Source of the DNA: Thioploca sp.
Lineage (GTDB): Bacteria > Pseudomonadota > Gammaproteobacteria > Beggiatoales > Beggiatoaceae
Assembly (NCBI GenBank): GCA_030627125.1
Contig: DAOUSR010000014.1
Location: 1-32,773, forward strand
Direction of reading: 5' to 3'
Length of the DNA stretch: 32,773 bases
Below, one piece after another: positions 18,158-27,625 of this stretch. The translations under genes and the position numbers were made by a program. Position 1 is the first letter of the stretch, and each line of letters opens with the position of its first letter. The notes below the pieces were generated by a model. It was given only the letters and a program-made list of their open reading frames with translations, did not search any database and was not told the origin of the DNA.

Positions 18158-18396
18158 TTAAAGTATTCCATCAACGACTCATTGTTTAAGTAATAATGAC
18201 AAATTTCTTGTTCTCCTACGGCTAAAACAGGAACTCGTTCACCATATCGTAATTTCAAATAACTATCAGCATCAATATTTACTAAGTTCAAGGAAAATTC
18301 ATATTGCTGTTGCAATACATCTAATTGTTGTTTCATTTCATCACAAAGATGACACCCTATCTTAGTATAAAGCGTCAATGCTGGTTTATCTGTCAT
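18154..18396 (-). CDS. Glutaredoxin-like thiol-disulfide protein
   Basis: An 80-residue protein of the small glutaredoxin/DUF836 group. It starts with a beta strand, [14 protein letters not shown], that holds a CxxC-type redox pair (CHLC), and has the cis-proline in [12 protein letters not shown]. It is likely to reduce or sense disulfides in the cytosol, but its partner is unknown. Placement between degP/mucD and lepA, with 4-base overlaps on both sides, is a recurrent gammaproteobacterial arrangement and suggests a link to envelope stress control. Confidence 0.85.
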   Translation of the reverse strand: MTDKPALTLYTKIGCHLCDEMKQQLDVLQQQYEFSLNLVNIDADSYLKLRYGERVPVLAVGEQEICHYYLNNESLMEYFK

Positions 18397-19799
18397 TTGG
18401 CTGGAATTTTTAGAGCTAAGAAAAGTGGTGAACCACGTCGATGGATTAATACAGGAACTGTTGTTTCACTAAGCCCGGTTATTATTCCTTTAAATTGTAT
18501 AATGTTAGTAATATCAGTATTATCCATCATAATAACAACATCTCCTTTGCGAATACCTGCATCACGAGCAGTTCCTTCTTCAACATCGCCTACTAATACT
18601 CCACCTTCTACTATACTTAATTCTTCACGTTTTTTCTCATCTAAATCTTTTACTAATAAACCAATCCTAGTGATATTTGCAATACCTTGACCTTTTGTAG
18701 CTAATTTAATATCTTCTTCAGATGGTAACTCACCAATCTTAACTTTAACAGTCTCTTGCTTACCTTTACGAATCACAATAGTAGAAACTGTGGAATTAAC
18801 TTTAGTACGACCTACAATTGGAGGTAAATCAACTGAGCGTTCAATATCTTTACCATTAAAGGTAATAATAATATCTCCCACTTTTAACCCAGATTCTGCT
18901 GCAGGGCTATCAGGCAATACTTTGGCAATTAAAGCTCCTTGGGGTTTTTTCATGGCAAATGATTCGGCTAACTCATGAGTTACATCCTGAATTAGAACTC
19001 CTAACCAACCACGAGAGACTTTTCCACCATTTTTCAACTGTTCAACTACTTCTTTCATTACATCGACTGGAATAGCAAACGACAATCCCATGAAACCACC
19101 AGTACGACTATAAATTTGGGCATTTACTCCTACAACTTCTCCAGCCAAGTTAAATAATGGTCCACCAGAATTACCTGGATTAATTGCTACGTCAGTTTGA
19201 ATGAACGGAACATAAGTATCATTTGGCAAACTACGCCCTTTAGCACTCACAATCCCAGCAGTAACCGAATGTTCAAACCCAAAAGGTGAACCTATAGCTA
19301 ATACCCATTCACCAACCTTTAAATTTTCTGAGCTACCTAACTTTACTATTGGTAAACCATTAGCATCAATTTTTAATAAGGCAATATCACTACGTTTGTC
19401 AGCCCCAATAACTTCAGCGACTAACTCACGGCGGTCACTTAAACGTACAATTATTTCGCTAGCATCATCAATAACATGATTGTTGGTAATAATATAACCA
19501 TCTTCCGAAATAATAAAACCAGAACCTAATGAAGTTGATGGACGTTCTTCAAGAAACCCATTACCTTCATTATCAAAAAACCGTTTGAAGAAATCATGAA
19601 AGGGACTATCTTGTGGTAGTTGGGGAATTTTTTCACTAAAACTATTGGTAGTTTTTTTAGCAGTAGTACTAATATTAACTACAGAAGGGCCATATTGTGC
19701 TGCTAATTCTGTAAAGTCTGGTAATTCTTGTGCTGAAATAGAAATTGTCAAAAATAGGGTAGTTAAACAAATTCCTAAAATATATTTTGCTAAATTCAT
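18393..19799 (-). CDS. mucD: Periplasmic serine protease/chaperone, DegP/MucD type
   Basis: Do-family HtrA proteases degrade or refold misfolded envelope proteins. The 468-residue product has a Sec signal peptide (MNLAKYILGICLTTLFLTIS, cut near AQELP), then a trypsin-like domain with the full triad: H108 in TNNHVI, D138 in KRSDIALLKI and S211 in NPGNSGGPL. Two PDZ domains follow (about 265-355, GWLGVLIQDV onward, and 380-468). Length and its place directly after rseC match MucD of Pseudomonas. The Q-linker present in E. coli DegP is short. Stop overlaps the glutaredoxin-like gene by 4 bases. Chaperone versus protease balance cannot be judged from sequence. Confidence 0.95.
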   Translation of the reverse strand: MNLAKYILGICLTTLFLTISISAQELPDFTELAAQYGPSVVNISTTAKKTTNSFSEKIPQLPQDSPFHDFFKRFFDNEGNGFLEERPSTSLGSGFIISEDGYIITNNHVIDDASEIIVRLSDRRELVAEVIGADKRSDIALLKIDANGLPIVKLGSSENLKVGEWVLAIGSPFGFEHSVTAGIVSAKGRSLPNDTYVPFIQTDVAINPGNSGGPLFNLAGEVVGVNAQIYSRTGGFMGLSFAIPVDVMKEVVEQLKNGGKVSRGWLGVLIQDVTHELAESFAMKKPQGALIAKVLPDSPAAESGLKVGDIIITFNGKDIERSVDLPPIVGRTKVNSTVSTIVIRKGKQETVKVKIGELPSEEDIKLATKGQGIANITRIGLLVKDLDEKKREELSIVEGGVLVGDVEEGTARDAGIRKGDVVIMMDNTDITNIIQFKGIITGLSETTVPVLIHRRGSPLFLALKIPAK

Positions 19800-19865
19800 C
19801 AGTTTAAAATCTCATATAATGTTTAATTGTAGTATTTTAACATATAATATTAACTTTACCAACAT

Positions 19866-20318
19866 TTAATCTCTAATAATTTTGTGTATTATTGGTTGAT
19901 AATGAATGTTTTTGGACATATTGCTGGTTATTATTTTTACCACAATAAATCCAAGTAACAACCCAGTTAAACCTGCTAACGCTATTAATAATTCAGATTG
20001 TTGCCAATGTAACATCAATGCTAATGTTTTATAGCTAATAGCCATTACAAACATAGTTAACAGTGGCAATAAATATAAAAGTAAGGCACTCCTAACTAAG
20101 GTCTGCTCACTTAAGCCTATTATTACAGTATCACCAACTTTGGCATTTTCATGTCTAATAGCTTTGATTTCAGTATATTTCTGCCCTAACACATTTGCTA
20201 AACTTGCAGTACCACAACTTTTATTAGCAGCACATTCACCACAACTATTGCTGCGTTTAGTTTGTACGGTAGTAAACTGTTCATTAACAGAAATTACAAC
20301 TCCACGTTCTTCAAGCAT
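19866..20318 (-). CDS. rseC: RseC/MucC-family membrane protein
   Basis: RseC proteins are small inner-membrane proteins of the sigma-E regulon cluster, also tied to reduction of SoxR. The 150-residue product starts with the family's VVISVNEQFTTVQTKRSNSCGECAANKSCG segment, here split: a cysteine cluster C26, C29 and C35 that may bind metal or act in redox. Two membrane spans follow (about 76-97 and 106-127), then a short cytoplasmic tail. It lies 9 bases downstream of modC and 66 bases upstream of degP. The usual partners rpoE, rseA and rseB are not in the window. Confidence 0.9.
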   Translation of the reverse strand: MLEERGVVISVNEQFTTVQTKRSNSCGECAANKSCGTASLANVLGQKYTEIKAIRHENAKVGDTVIIGLSEQTLVRSALLLYLLPLLTMFVMAISYKTLALMLHWQQSELLIALAGLTGLLLGFIVVKIITSNMSKNIHYQPIIHKIIRD

Positions 20319-20327
20319 AATAAACCT

Positions 20328-21437
20328 CTAATGGCGGTAATTGGTGCGAAAATTATCTGAACTGTTAAACAATGCAACACTTTTAACTCTTGCATATACC
20401 AACATTCCTATTTGTAATTTTAATAAAACCCAAGATTTTTTGGTGATTCTAGTCAATAATATAGTTCCAGCGACATCTAATTTAACCATCAATTGTCCCG
20501 GTGATTCTTCTGTTATATCTAGTATAATAGCTCTAAAAGTATTGAGAATGCTAGAATTAACCTCATTTTCTAGGGCCAAACTAATATCTCTTGCATTCAA
20601 TACAACCCGAACTTTAGCACCTAATGGCAAATCTTCACGCCCTAAACTTATTATTTCACCATTAAACTCTAAATAAGTAAGGTGAAATTCTTCATCATGT
20701 TCAATTACTTTAGCTTCTATAACTACACCTGCCTCATATACATGAGCAAGTGGTAAATCTAAACGAGTCAATATCTCTAATAATGTACCATTGCCAATTA
20801 ATCTACCTTTATCAATCAGCAGTATATTGTCAGCTAAACGCATTACTTCCGCTATTGTATGGGTAATATATAGTACTGGGATAGATAATTCAGTGTGCAA
20901 TCTCTCTAAATAAGGTAAAATTTCAGCTTTGCTACTGTCATCAAGAGCCGCCATTGGTTCATCCATTAGTAGTAATTTAGGGCTAGTAAGTAAGGCCCTA
21001 GCAATTGCCACTCGCTGTTTTTCACCACCAGATAAGCTATTAGAATTGCGTGCTAATAAAGCGGATATACCCAATAATTCCACAACATCAGCAAATATTA
21101 TTTTACGAAGTTTAGGGGCAGTACGTTGCATTCCATATTCAAGATTTTTCTTAACTGATAAATGGGAAAATAAACTGGCTTCTTGAAACACATAACCCAA
21201 CGACCTTTGGTGAGTTGGTACAAACAATTTTTTAGCTTCATCTTGCCAGCAACAACCATTTATTGTCAAAAAACCAGATTTAGCTCGTTCTAAACCGGCA
21301 ATACAACGTAATAAAGTAGTTTTACCAGAACCAGATGCTCCAAAAATTGCTGTAACTCCTCGGCCAGGAATCTTAAAGTCAATATCAAGCAGAAAATCAC
21401 CTTGTGTAAGGTTAAAATATCCATGTATTTCTAGCAT
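20328..21437 (-). CDS. modC: Molybdate-type ABC transporter ATP-binding protein
   Basis: ModC is the ATPase of the ModABC molybdate importer. The N-terminal ABC domain has Walker A GASGSGKT (33-40), signature LSGGEKQ (135-141), Walker B LLLMDEP (155-161) and the switch histidine in YITHT. A C-terminal Mop/TOBE domain (about residues 290-360) binds oxyanion; LNARDISLAL is typical of ModC. Length, 369 residues, is slightly longer than E. coli ModC (352). modA and modB are not adjacent: the gene upstream is the giant hybrid kinase (gap 12 bases) and the gene downstream is rseC (gap 9 bases). The partner permease must be elsewhere, or the protein serves another importer. The family call is strong; molybdate as substrate is inferred. 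Confidence 0.85.
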   Translation of the reverse strand: MLEIHGYFNLTQGDFLLDIDFKIPGRGVTAIFGASGSGKTTLLRCIAGLERAKSGFLTINGCCWQDEAKKLFVPTHQRSLGYVFQEASLFSHLSVKKNLEYGMQRTAPKLRKIIFADVVELLGISALLARNSNSLSGGEKQRVAIARALLTSPKLLLMDEPMAALDDSSKAEILPYLERLHTELSIPVLYITHTIAEVMRLADNILLIDKGRLIGNGTLLEILTRLDLPLAHVYEAGVVIEAKVIEHDEEFHLTYLEFNGEIISLGREDLPLGAKVRVVLNARDISLALENEVNSSILNTFRAIILDITEESPGQLMVKLDVAGTILLTRITKKSWVLLKLQIGMLVYARVKSVALFNSSDNFRTNYRH

Positions 21438-21449
21438 TATTTTAAATTG

Positions 21450-24400
21450 CTAAAATTCAAATCCTATTATAGTAATATCGTCCTGTGGCTTATTGTCACC
21501 TCTATATTCATCAAAGAGTTTAAACAATTCTTTTTGTTGGATAGCAAAATCATGGTGATTATTTTTTAATAACATCTTTTCAAACCGTTTATTACCTAAC
21601 GGAAAGCGTTTTTTACCGCCAAATTGATCGATAAAACCATCAGTAGAAATATAGAAAGATGTTTCTGTAGTTGCAATTGTATGGGTAGTAAAAGGAAAAT
21701 TGTTTTTAGCCTTTTTATAACCTAAGCTCTCTCTATCACCTTTTATAGTAGTGATTACGTTATTTTTAATATAATTTAACGCTAATCTGGCTCCAGCAAA
21801 ATCTAAAGTTTTAGTCTGAAAATCAATCATACAAATTGCTGCATCTAAACCATCATCAGAATCAACATGTTCAGTATCTTGTTGTAAAGCAGTTTTTACG
21901 GAAAAGCCTAATTTTTGCAGAATTTTAGCTGGTTCATAACAATTTTCATCTCTAGTAATACGTCTTAAACTGGTTGAGGCAACCATAGCCATAAAAGCAC
22001 CTGGAACGCCATGTCCAGTACAATCCATTATCGCAATAACTAATTTATCAGCAAAAGATTCAGCATAAATAATATCGCCTCCAACAATATCTCGTGGCAT
22101 CCAGGCAAAAAAATGTTTAGGCAAAATAGCGTTAATTCGATCTGAATTAGGCAATAATGAGCTTTGAATAGTTTTTGCGTATCGAATGCTATCTATCATC
22201 ATTTCATTAACAGCCTCAATTGCCGCTAAACGGACAGTTTCTACTTGTAATTTTTTAATTTTAAGATGGGTTCTTAATCTAGCTAATAATTCATCTTTGA
22301 CAATTGGCTTAGTTAAGTAATCATTAGCTCCAGCATCCAAACCTTTGACTAAATCCTCAATTTGATTTTTAGCAGTCAACAGTAAAATTGGTAATTCATC
22401 AGCTTGCCATTTTTCCCTAAGTTTACTGGTTACTTCATAACCTGAGAGTTTTGGCATCATAACATCCAATAGAATTGCATCTGGTTTCAAACCAGCAGCT
22501 ATTAATTCCAAAGCTTTTACTCCTGAATTTGCCTGAATTATATTATGATTTTCTAATATTAAATAGTTCTCTAATACTTGTAGATTAACTGGCTCATCAT
22601 CAACAATTAAGATATTAGAACCTACGCTATCTTTTAAGATATTAGAATCTGTGCTATCTTTTACTATGGTTGCAATTTCAGCTTTTTTAACTTTTTGTCT
22701 TGCCGTATTTTCTTGAATACTTTCTATTTTAGATACTTGAACTGCTTCGGTTGCTAATGGAATTGCTTTGCCTTCTGCAATTGGTAAAGTGAAAAATAAT
22801 TGGGAACCTTTGCCAAGAGTCGATTCCGCCCAAATTTTACCACCATGTAGTTCAACTAATTGTTTAGTTACCGCTAAACCTAAACCAGTTCCACCATACT
22901 CTCTGGCAGTAGAACCTTCAGCTTGCTCGAATGAACCAAAAATACTTTCTAATTTATTTGTTGGAATACCAATTCCAGTATCGGCAACTTTTATTTCTAT
23001 ATATGAATCAATTATTTTAGTAGTAATTTCAATTGCTCCAGTTTCAGTAAATTTTATTGCATTCCCAATTAAATTATGAAAAATTTGTTGTAACCGATTT
23101 TCATCGGCCTGAACTGGGGGTAAATTTTGAGAAATAGTATTAAATAATTGAAGGTCTTTATCTTGTATCAAAGGTTGACTTAGATTAAATACTACTCCAA
23201 TAATATCTTGCAATGAGATTGACTTTAATTGTAATTCTAACTTTTTTTGTTTGAGAGTAGAAAAATCTAAAATATCATTTACTAAGTTAGCCAAACGTTT
23301 ACCGCTACTAGCAATCATAGCAAGGTTATTTATAGTTTTTTCTGATAATTGACCAGTTGCTCCATCAATCAAAGATTCTGCTAGACCAATAATCCCATTC
23401 AAAGGAGTACGCAATTCGTGGGAAGTATTGGCTAAAAATTCATCTTTTAGTTTATTGGCTTCTTGTAATTGTTCATTAAAAGCTCTGGTAAAAGCTAATT
23501 TTCTATGTTGAGCTATAAAAATTCCAATAATACTACCTAAGATAACAATGGTATAAATAGTATAAGCCCACCAAGTTTGCCACCAAGGTGGTAAGATAGT
23601 AACTTGCACTGAAGTACCGACTTCATTCCATAAATCATCATTGTTAGAAGCTTTTACGCTGAAATTATATTTACCAGCATCCAAGTTGGTATAAGTAGCA
23701 AACCGCCGAGTGCTGTCAACATAAGTCCACTCTTTATCGAAACCTTCCATCATATAAGCATATTGATTTTTATCCGAAGCTCGATAATTTAATGCAACAA
23801 ATTCTAAACTGAATACCGATTGTTCATATGATAAGGTAATCTGTTTGGCAAAATTAATAGGAACTTGTAAAGGAGAGGTTTTACTTGCTATTACTGATTG
23901 ATTAAATATCTGAAAATCAGTTAAAATTACTGGTGGAATATGAAGATTATCTTTAAGTTTATTTGGATAAAATGTATTAAAACCATTAATTCCACCAAAA
24001 AATAATTCTCCAGTCGTACTTTTATACACTGAACTTGGTAGAAATAAATTCCCCTGCAATCCATCACGTTTGTCATAATTTCTAAAAGTTTCAGTTTTGG
24101 GATTAAATTTGGATAAACCATTATTAGTACTGATCCATAAATAACCTTGTTCATCTTCTAAAATACCAGCAACACTATTACCAACCAAACCATGTTTAGC
24201 TTGATAAGAAGTAAATGTTTGAGATGACTTATTAAATTTGTTTAAGCCATTACTAGTTCCAATCCAAATTGTACCAGTTTTATCTTCCACAATAGTAGAA
24301 ATAACCGCACTGCTTAAACTATCAGGATTATCGGTTGGTATATAATTGGTGAAGGTTTGTTGAATTGGATCAAAACGACTCACTCCAGAATCATCGGCCC

Positions 24401-25979
24401 CAACCCAAATCATCCCAGACGAAGCTACCTTTACTACAGATAACGAATCAGCAACAACACTATTTGGATTGTCTGCATCATGTATGTAATGTTCAATAAT
24501 TTTAGTAATTGGATTAAATTTATCTAACCCACCACCCATAGTAGAAATCCACAAATTACCACTAGCATCAATATCAATATCCCATATAACATCAAAACTC
24601 AAACTATTCGAATCATTGGGAATATGTTGATAATGCACAAAATCTTCTGTTTTTGGATCAAAATGATTCAAACCGCCACCTTCAGTAGCAATCCATAATT
24701 TACCATCATTATCAGCTTGAATATCCATAACTAGGTCATTACTAATACTATGGGAATTTTTATTATTATGTCGGTAATGAGTAGAAGTTGTTTGCTCTAA
24801 TTTATTGAGTCCACCACCTTTAGTTCCTATCCATAATATATTATTGTCTTTGTAAATAGAGGTTACTTGATTGTTATTTAAACTATTTTTATCTGATGGT
24901 TTATGTTTATAAGTAATAAATCTATCATGGGCTGGGTCGTATTTATTTATCCCATTATCTGTTGTAATCCATAATATGCCAGTATTATCTTCATAAATCC
25001 CAAAAATCGTATTATTACTTAAACTATGTGGATTATTTGGTTCGGCTTGGTAATGAATAAAATGCTTATTAAGCCGATCAAATTGATTTAACCCGCCACC
25101 TAACGTACCTATCCATAACCTTGTTTTGCTATCTTCGTAAATTGAAGTTACTAAGTTATGACTCAAACTATTAGGATCATTTTTATCACTTTGATAATGG
25201 ACAAATGTTTGGGTTTTAGGGTCGAATCGATCCAAGCCATTTTCAGTAGCAAGCCACATAAATCCTTCACTATCTTTGATAATTGACCGCATAGAGTCAC
25301 TAGCTAAACTATTAGGATTAGTTGCATCATGTTGATAATGAACAAAAGATTTCGTTTGCGGATTAAATGTATTCAAACCTCCACCATAGGTACTAATCCA
25401 TAGTATATTATCATCATCTTGGTAAATAGAATAAGTTTTATTATGACTTAAGCTATTGGAATTATTTGGATCATGTTGGTAATTAGTAAAAGTTTCATTG
25501 CTAGGATTAAATCTACTAAAACCATTGTTATAAATTATTACCCATATAACACCAGTTTTATCTTCATAAACAGATTGGATATTATCACTGGTTAAACTAC
25601 TAGGGTTATTTGGATCATGCTGATACCTAGTAAAGGTTTCTGTTTTAGGATCAAATTTGTTTAATCCACCACCAAAAGTTGTAATCCATAAATTTCCGTT
25701 CCGGTCTTTAATTAAAAACCAAGTGTAATTATTACTGAGGCTATTTGAATTATCTGGATCATATTTATAAATAGTAAATTCTGCACCATCATATTTAGCC
25801 AAACCATTTTTAGTCGCAAACCATATAAAACCTTGATCATCTTGAACAACAGAACTAGTAAAATTACTGGGCAAACCGTCTTCAACATTTAAATGTTCAA
25901 ATTCGATATTATTCCCTTGAGCAGCTATAAACGCTACTAAAAAAATAGTTCCCACAATATTTTGAAATAAGATTTTCAT
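21450..25979 (-). CDS. Giant hybrid sensor histidine kinase with receiver and SpoIIE-type phosphatase
   Basis: From the chosen start the product is 1509 residues. It has an N-terminal signal sequence (MKILFQNIVGTIFLVAF) and 14 Reg_prop repeats of about 47 residues (pattern LWIxTxGGGLNKFDPxTxTF), which should form two seven-bladed propellers. A Y_Y_Y domain (about 690-780), one membrane span (WWAYTIYTIVILGSIIGIFI), HisKA with H854 in SHELRTPLNG, and a HATPase (DTGIGIP, GTGLGL) follow. A receiver with D1172 in ILLDVMMPKLSG and a SpoIIE/PP2C serine phosphatase (residues about 1260-1509; MDCTGHGVPGAF at 1318) complete it. The protein probably binds a periplasmic ligand such as a glycan and can send its signal through phosphotransfer or dephosphorylation of a partner. 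A longer frame reaches a TTG at 26051, but the ATG at 25979 gives a proper signal peptide. The partner protein is not visible. Confidence 0.9.
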   Translation of the reverse strand: MKILFQNIVGTIFLVAFIAAQGNNIEFEHLNVEDGLPSNFTSSVVQDDQGFIWFATKNGLAKYDGAEFTIYKYDPDNSNSLSNNYTWFLIKDRNGNLWITTFGGGLNKFDPKTETFTRYQHDPNNPSSLTSDNIQSVYEDKTGVIWVIIYNNGFSRFNPSNETFTNYQHDPNNSNSLSHNKTYSIYQDDDNILWISTYGGGLNTFNPQTKSFVHYQHDATNPNSLASDSMRSIIKDSEGFMWLATENGLDRFDPKTQTFVHYQSDKNDPNSLSHNLVTSIYEDSKTRLWIGTLGGGLNQFDRLNKHFIHYQAEPNNPHSLSNNTIFGIYEDNTGILWITTDNGINKYDPAHDRFITYKHKPSDKNSLNNNQVTSIYKDNNILWIGTKGGGLNKLEQTTSTHYRHNNKNSHSISNDLVMDIQADNDGKLWIATEGGGLNHFDPKTEDFVHYQHIPNDSNSLSFDVIWDIDIDASGNLWISTMGGGLDKFNPITKIIEHYIHDADNPNSVVADSLSVVKVASSGMIWVGADDSGVSRFDPIQQTFTNYIPTDNPDSLSSAVISTIVEDKTGTIWIGTSNGLNKFNKSSQTFTSYQAKHGLVGNSVAGILEDEQGYLWISTNNGLSKFNPKTETFRNYDKRDGLQGNLFLPSSVYKSTTGELFFGGINGFNTFYPNKLKDNLHIPPVILTDFQIFNQSVIASKTSPLQVPINFAKQITLSYEQSVFSLEFVALNYRASDKNQYAYMMEGFDKEWTYVDSTRRFATYTNLDAGKYNFSVKASNNDDLWNEVGTSVQVTILPPWWQTWWAYTIYTIVILGSIIGIFIAQHRKLAFTRAFNEQLQEANKLKDEFLANTSHELRTPLNGIIGLAESLIDGATGQLSEKTINNLAMIASSGKRLANLVNDILDFSTLKQKKLELQLKSISLQDIIGVVFNLSQPLIQDKDLQLFNTISQNLPPVQADENRLQQIFHNLIGNAIKFTETGAIEITTKIIDSYIEIKVADTGIGIPTNKLESIFGSFEQAEGSTAREYGGTGLGLAVTKQLVELHGGKIWAESTLGKGSQLFFTLPIAEGKAIPLATEAVQVSKIESIQENTARQKVKKAEIATIVKDSTDSNILKDSVGSNILIVDDEPVNLQVLENYLILENHNIIQANSGVKALELIAAGLKPDAILLDVMMPKLSGYEVTSKLREKWQADELPILLLTAKNQIEDLVKGLDAGANDYLTKPIVKDELLARLRTHLKIKKLQVETVRLAAIEAVNEMMIDSIRYAKTIQSSLLPNSDRINAILPKHFFAWMPRDIVGGDIIYAESFADKLVIAIMDCTGHGVPGAFMAMVASTSLRRITRDENCYEPAKILQKLGFSVKTALQQDTEHVDSDDGLDAAICMIDFQTKTLDFAGARLALNYIKNNVITTIKGDRESLGYKKAKNNFPFTTHTIATTETSFYISTDGFIDQFGGKKRFPLGNKRFEKMLLKNNHHDFAIQQKELFKLFDEYRGDNKPQDDITIIGFEF
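22609..22662 (-). repeat. 27-bp tandem duplication in the kinase-receiver linker
   Basis: Two adjacent 27-base copies (22609-22635 and 22636-22662) match at 24 of 27 positions. They encode KDSTDSNIL and KDSVGSNIL directly before the receiver strand ILIVDDEP, so the second copy seems to duplicate the start of the receiver domain into the linker. Confidence 0.85.
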
Positions 25980-26074
25980 TTCTTTAAGATATAGTTCGAG
26001 AAATTGGATGTAACTTATTAATTTAGGAAGCCAAGTTTTAAAATTTACCAAGTCTTGGATTCCTATATTTTGGA

Positions 26075-27625
26075 TTAAGCAATTAATAATGCAGTTTTAG
26101 CAGCAAAATTTAAGGTTTCTACTAATAATTTATTTAATACTTCTTGACGATTAGTTTCTGTTAATGTCAATTCTTCGCCAGTTTGTTGATTGGTAACATT
26201 GAGTGTAAGTTTACCATCTGCCACCCAATTTTCTAATAACTTTAGCAATTCAGCATGACTATGTTTACCATCTAAATAAGGTAGCATTCGTAGACAAACA
26301 GCATTTTGCATTATCTGCCATTCACTGCGTAAATTAGTTATCTTAGCACTTTGTTTGGCTTGCCAACTAGCTAAAGGGCTGGCTTGCGGATATTCACTTA
26401 CTGTATTGACAATTGCAGTTGGTTGACTGTGTAACTCAATTATACCCTTAGAATAACCCATTAATAAAACATTAGTGATAGTTTCTTGATCGGTTGCAGA
26501 GTTAGAATTAGTGTCTTGTCGAGCTTGTTCAAGCAATTCGTCAAATTTTACTGCTCTAGGCCATTCCTTACTTAAATACCGCAAAGCAGATTGTACAATA
26601 AGTTTAGGAGTAGATAAAGTTCCTCTACTATTTTCAAACTTTTCGTAGGAATCGGCAACTGGTTGCATGGAAGATGCAATATACAAATTGGCCAATATTG
26701 CTGGTGATAAATTGCGGTTTAATTTTATATCATTATGGCATAATAAAGTGTGACGAAAACTGCGGTTACTCAATATATCCATCATCTGTTCTTGAACCAG
26801 CAAATCACTGTTAAACATTTGTAATGCTTGTTTTTGTGATTCAGAAAAATTATCTGGTAACATAGTATGTAAAATAGCATCTCCCAGATAGTTTAAGTTA
26901 TGAGTCTTGGCTCGTTGCATAAATTGATGGAAGTACAAAGGTTGATTTTCCTCTTCCACCAGTTCGGTACAAACAAATGTTTCTGGTAACTTAATTAAGT
27001 TATTAACTTCTTCACCAATAAATTGTTCGTAAGGGTCTTGAGTTTCCTTAGTTGCGTCAAGTAAAAAACGTAACAAAGCTTTATGTTGATTAATCTTGGT
27101 AGCTGGCTCTTCAATTGAAGCTGATAAATACTGCATCATATCACGTATAGTGTTGTTAATATTCCAACCCGGTTTAGTATTAAAACCAATATAAGCAACT
27201 CCATTGGGAGCTAAATTATGTTCACAGATACTAAAAATTTTCTCTTGTACTTCTGGTGTCACCCATGAAAAAATTCCATGAGCTATAATATAATCAAACT
27301 GGCCAAAATCAGCATCAATATCTAAAATATCAGCCTGTTTTAGAGTAATATTTGGTAGTTTCAAGCCATCAATAACTGCTTGTCCGGTAGTTATATTTGG
27401 TTCAGATGCGTCTATACCTGTAATATTCGCCTCTGGTAACGCATAAGCGGTAGGAATAATATTACTACCATCACAACAACCTAGCTCTAAAACTCGACAA
27501 GTTGATAATGAAGGTGGGGTCATACCAAAGAGAGTAGCTAAAGTAGCCAATCTATCTGGTTGAGCATAAGGCATCGCATTACAGGTATGTGGTAATTCAT
27601 CAAAAGTTGTTTGAGATAATAGCAT
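26075..27625 (-). CDS. PKMT-like methyltransferase with methyltransferase regulatory domain
   Basis: The 516-residue product has a SAM-dependent Rossmann domain: motif I VLELGCCDGSNIIPTAYALP, ITGIDASEPNI as motif II, and FDYIIAHGIFSWV as motif IV. The next region (about 215-300) has the layout of the methyltransferase regulatory domain family, and the C-terminus (about 350-516, LRYLSKEWPRAVKFDELLEQA onward) looks winged-helix-like. This architecture is that of the Rickettsia lysine methyltransferases that modify outer-membrane protein OmpB. A protein-lysine methyltransferase acting on a surface or secreted protein is therefore possible; the substrate is not shown. It lacks a signal peptide. 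It lies just upstream of the hybrid kinase on the same strand (95 bases before its ATG), so they may share a transcript. The ATG has no clear Shine-Dalgarno sequence. Confidence 0.8.
   Translation of the reverse strand: MLLSQTTFDELPHTCNAMPYAQPDRLATLATLFGMTPPSLSTCRVLELGCCDGSNIIPTAYALPEANITGIDASEPNITTGQAVIDGLKLPNITLKQADILDIDADFGQFDYIIAHGIFSWVTPEVQEKIFSICEHNLAPNGVAYIGFNTKPGWNINNTIRDMMQYLSASIEEPATKINQHKALLRFLLDATKETQDPYEQFIGEEVNNLIKLPETFVCTELVEEENQPLYFHQFMQRAKTHNLNYLGDAILHTMLPDNFSESQKQALQMFNSDLLVQEQMMDILSNRSFRHTLLCHNDIKLNRNLSPAILANLYIASSMQPVADSYEKFENSRGTLSTPKLIVQSALRYLSKEWPRAVKFDELLEQARQDTNSNSATDQETITNVLLMGYSKGIIELHSQPTAIVNTVSEYPQASPLASWQAKQSAKITNLRSEWQIMQNAVCLRMLPYLDGKHSHAELLKLLENWVADGKLTLNVTNQQTGEELTLTETNRQEVLNKLLVETLNFAAKTALLIA

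Noticed and set aside
25980-26051. Upstream extension of the hybrid kinase to a TTG start
   Set aside because: The extension adds 24 residues before a signal peptide that starts at the ATG at 25979, which would spoil export.
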